A DNA stretch of 7,983 bases, from the NCBI GenBank assembly GCA_002729115.1, contig PBWG01000140.1, positions 1 through 7,983 of the forward strand, written 5' to 3'. Shown piece by piece: positions 6,783 to 7,983 of the stretch (its first letter is position 1; every line of letters starts with the position of its first letter). The position numbers and the translations under genes were made by a program. The stretch is from Crocinitomicaceae bacterium. Its GTDB lineage: Bacteria; Bacteroidota; Bacteroidia; Flavobacteriales_D; Sanyastnellaceae. The notes under the pieces were generated by a model. It worked only from the letters and a program-made list of their open reading frames with translations, was not told the DNA's origin and did not search any database.

Positions 6783-7983
6783 CTGTTGGACACCAGCTCT
6801 TGGTTCTCGACCAGCTTGGCGTAATGCCCGCCTCGGGCCATCAATTCGGCATGCTTTCCTTGTTCCACCACTTGTCCGGCTTCCATGACGCAAATGCGGT
6901 CGGCGCCCTTCACCGTGCTCAAGCGGTGGGCGATGACCACAGAGCTGCGACCTTGCATCAAAGCGTCCAACGCGGCCTGGACTTCGCGCTCAGAGGTGCT
7001 GTCCAAGGCGCTGGTGGCTTCGTCCAAAATCAACAAATCGGGGTCCTTCAAAATGGCCCGGGCGATGGCGATGCGTTGACGTTGCCCTCCTGAAAGCTGA
7101 ACGCCGCGCTCGCCCACCAACGTGTCAAGGCCTTCGGGAAATTCTTGGATGAATTCCCACGCAAAGGCCTTTTTGGCGGCGTCCACCACTTCCTCTTCCG
7201 TCGCGTCAGGCCGGCCATAGCGGATGTTGCTCCTCAAGTCTCCCCCGAACAAAATCACCTCTTGCGGCACAAACGCCACGCGTTGGCGGTACCCGCGCAA
7301 GTCCATGGTGGCCACGTCCTCGTCGCCGACATTGAACGTGCCTTGGTCGGCCGCATGAAAACGCAGAAGCATGGCGGCCACCGTGCTCTTGCCAGCCCCG
7401 CTTGACCCGACCAGGGCAATCTGTTGCCCTGGTTCCACCCGCATCGAGAATCCTTGGAGCACGGGGACGTCCGGGCGCTGGGGGTAGTTGAAGTGAATGT
7501 CCTGCAACGCGATGGGCCGCCGAAGCGACACCGCCACGGGCTCTTGGTCCAAGTCGTGGACCTCGCGCTCTTGGTCCACGATGTCCATGACCGACTCAAT
7601 GGCCCCGAGTCCCCGCTGAAGGGCGCTGAATTGGGCCGCCATGCCCCCGATGCTCCCTGCGACAAGTCCTGTCATGAGGAGGAAGGAAAAGAAGTGCTCG
7701 CTGGCCAATTCACCCTCTTGCATGAGGTCGGCCCCTTTGAAAATGACCAAGGTGATGGCCCCAAACAAAAACAGGATGATGAAGCTGGCGAAGGCCCCGC
7801 GCCAAAAGGCCCCCTTCATGGCCAGGGATTTGATGTCGCGGGCGTGCTTCCCGTATTTCCGACGCTCCATCCATTCGTTGGCGTAGCTCTTGACGCTCAC
7901 AATCGCGGTGAGCACATCTTGCACGATCACGTTGGACGCGGCCACTTCGTCTTGTGTGCGCTTGGAGAGTTTCCGGATGAACC
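6779..7983 (-). CDS. ABC exporter half-transporter, fused membrane and ATPase domains, MsbA-like (5' partial)
   Basis: This is the C-terminal part of an ABC-type exporter expected to act as a dimer in the inner membrane, using ATP to move a lipid, peptide or drug-like substrate; the substrate cannot be told from this fragment. Residues are numbered from the GTG valine codon at 7943-7945. Two hydrophobic helices lie at about 51-69 and 84-103, probably TM5 and TM6. The ATPase domain is complete: A-loop Tyr154, Walker A GSSGAGKST at 180-188, Q-loop Gln228, signature LSGGQ at 284-288, Walker B LLILDE at 304-309 with catalytic Glu309, D-loop SALD at 312-315, and switch His340. No key residue is missing. 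The frame stays open to base 7983, and the 13 codons before 7943 read FIRKLSKRTQDEV, which continues a normal exporter coupling-helix region. The GTG is therefore not the start. About 200 residues, including TM1-4, should lie off the right edge, given a usual length near 580-610. Confidence 0.93.
   Translation of the reverse strand, partial: FIRKLSKRTQDEVAASNVIVQDVLTAIVSVKSYANEWMERRKYGKHARDIKSLAMKGAFWRGAFASFIILFLFGAITLVIFKGADLMQEGELASEHFFSFLLMTGLVAGSIGGMAAQFSALQRGLGAIESVMDIVDQEREVHDLDQEPVAVSLRRPIALQDIHFNYPQRPDVPVLQGFSMRVEPGQQIALVGSSGAGKSTVAAMLLRFHAADQGTFNVGDEDVATMDLRGYRQRVAFVPQEVILFGGDLRSNIRYGRPDATEEEVVDAAKKAFAWEFIQEFPEGLDTLVGERGVQLSGGQRQRIAIARAILKDPDLLILDEATSALDSTSEREVQAALDALMQGRSSVVIAHRLSTVKGADRICVMEAGQVVEQGKHAELMARGGHYAKLVENQELVSNS

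Noticed and set aside
6826..6838. Small hairpin (GCCCG / CGGGC, 3-base loop) just past the convergent stops
   Set aside because: The stem has only five pairs, no T-run follows on either strand, and it lies in the exporter coding region. It is not a credible intrinsic terminator.
7943..7945. GTG as the start codon of the ABC exporter gene
   Set aside because: The frame continues to the window edge with sequence typical of exporter membrane domains, and a functional half-transporter needs about six helices, of which only two follow this codon.

Overview
The window looks like a chromosomal segment from a GC-rich member of the Bacteroidota. I judge GC by eye at roughly 60 percent or more. Two things point to this phylum. 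The large central gene encodes an exported protein whose last ~100 residues look like a type IX secretion system (T9SS) sorting domain. The helicase-nuclease at the left edge has the form of AddA/RecB-type proteins common in that phylum. I cannot place it more finely from sequence alone.

Layout: (1) 1-2631, plus strand, the 3' part of a UvrD-family helicase fused to a RecB-type nuclease (AddA-like). Its N-terminus, with the Walker A motif, lies off the left edge. (2) 2631-6782, plus strand, a 1383-residue secreted protein with an N-terminal signal peptide, several strongly patterned regions and a C-terminal sorting domain. Its start codon shares one base with the stop codon of gene 1. (3) 6779-7983, minus strand, the 3' part of an MsbA-like ABC exporter half-transporter: the last two membrane helices plus a complete ATPase domain. 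Its N-terminus lies off the right edge. The stop codons of genes 2 and 3 overlap tail to tail, so no intergenic DNA exists anywhere in the window.

The three genes do not form an obvious pathway. The helicase-nuclease belongs to double-strand break repair. The central protein is probably exported across the outer membrane and either anchored at the surface or released. The ABC protein is probably an inner-membrane exporter of lipid, peptide or drug-like substrates. Genes 1 and 2 are probably co-transcribed and may be translationally coupled; gene 3 belongs to a separate, convergent transcript. I found no RNA genes, CRISPR arrays, insertion sequences, attachment sites or convincing terminators. 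The item most worth following up is the large T9SS-type cargo protein, which appears to belong to a widespread family of unknown function.
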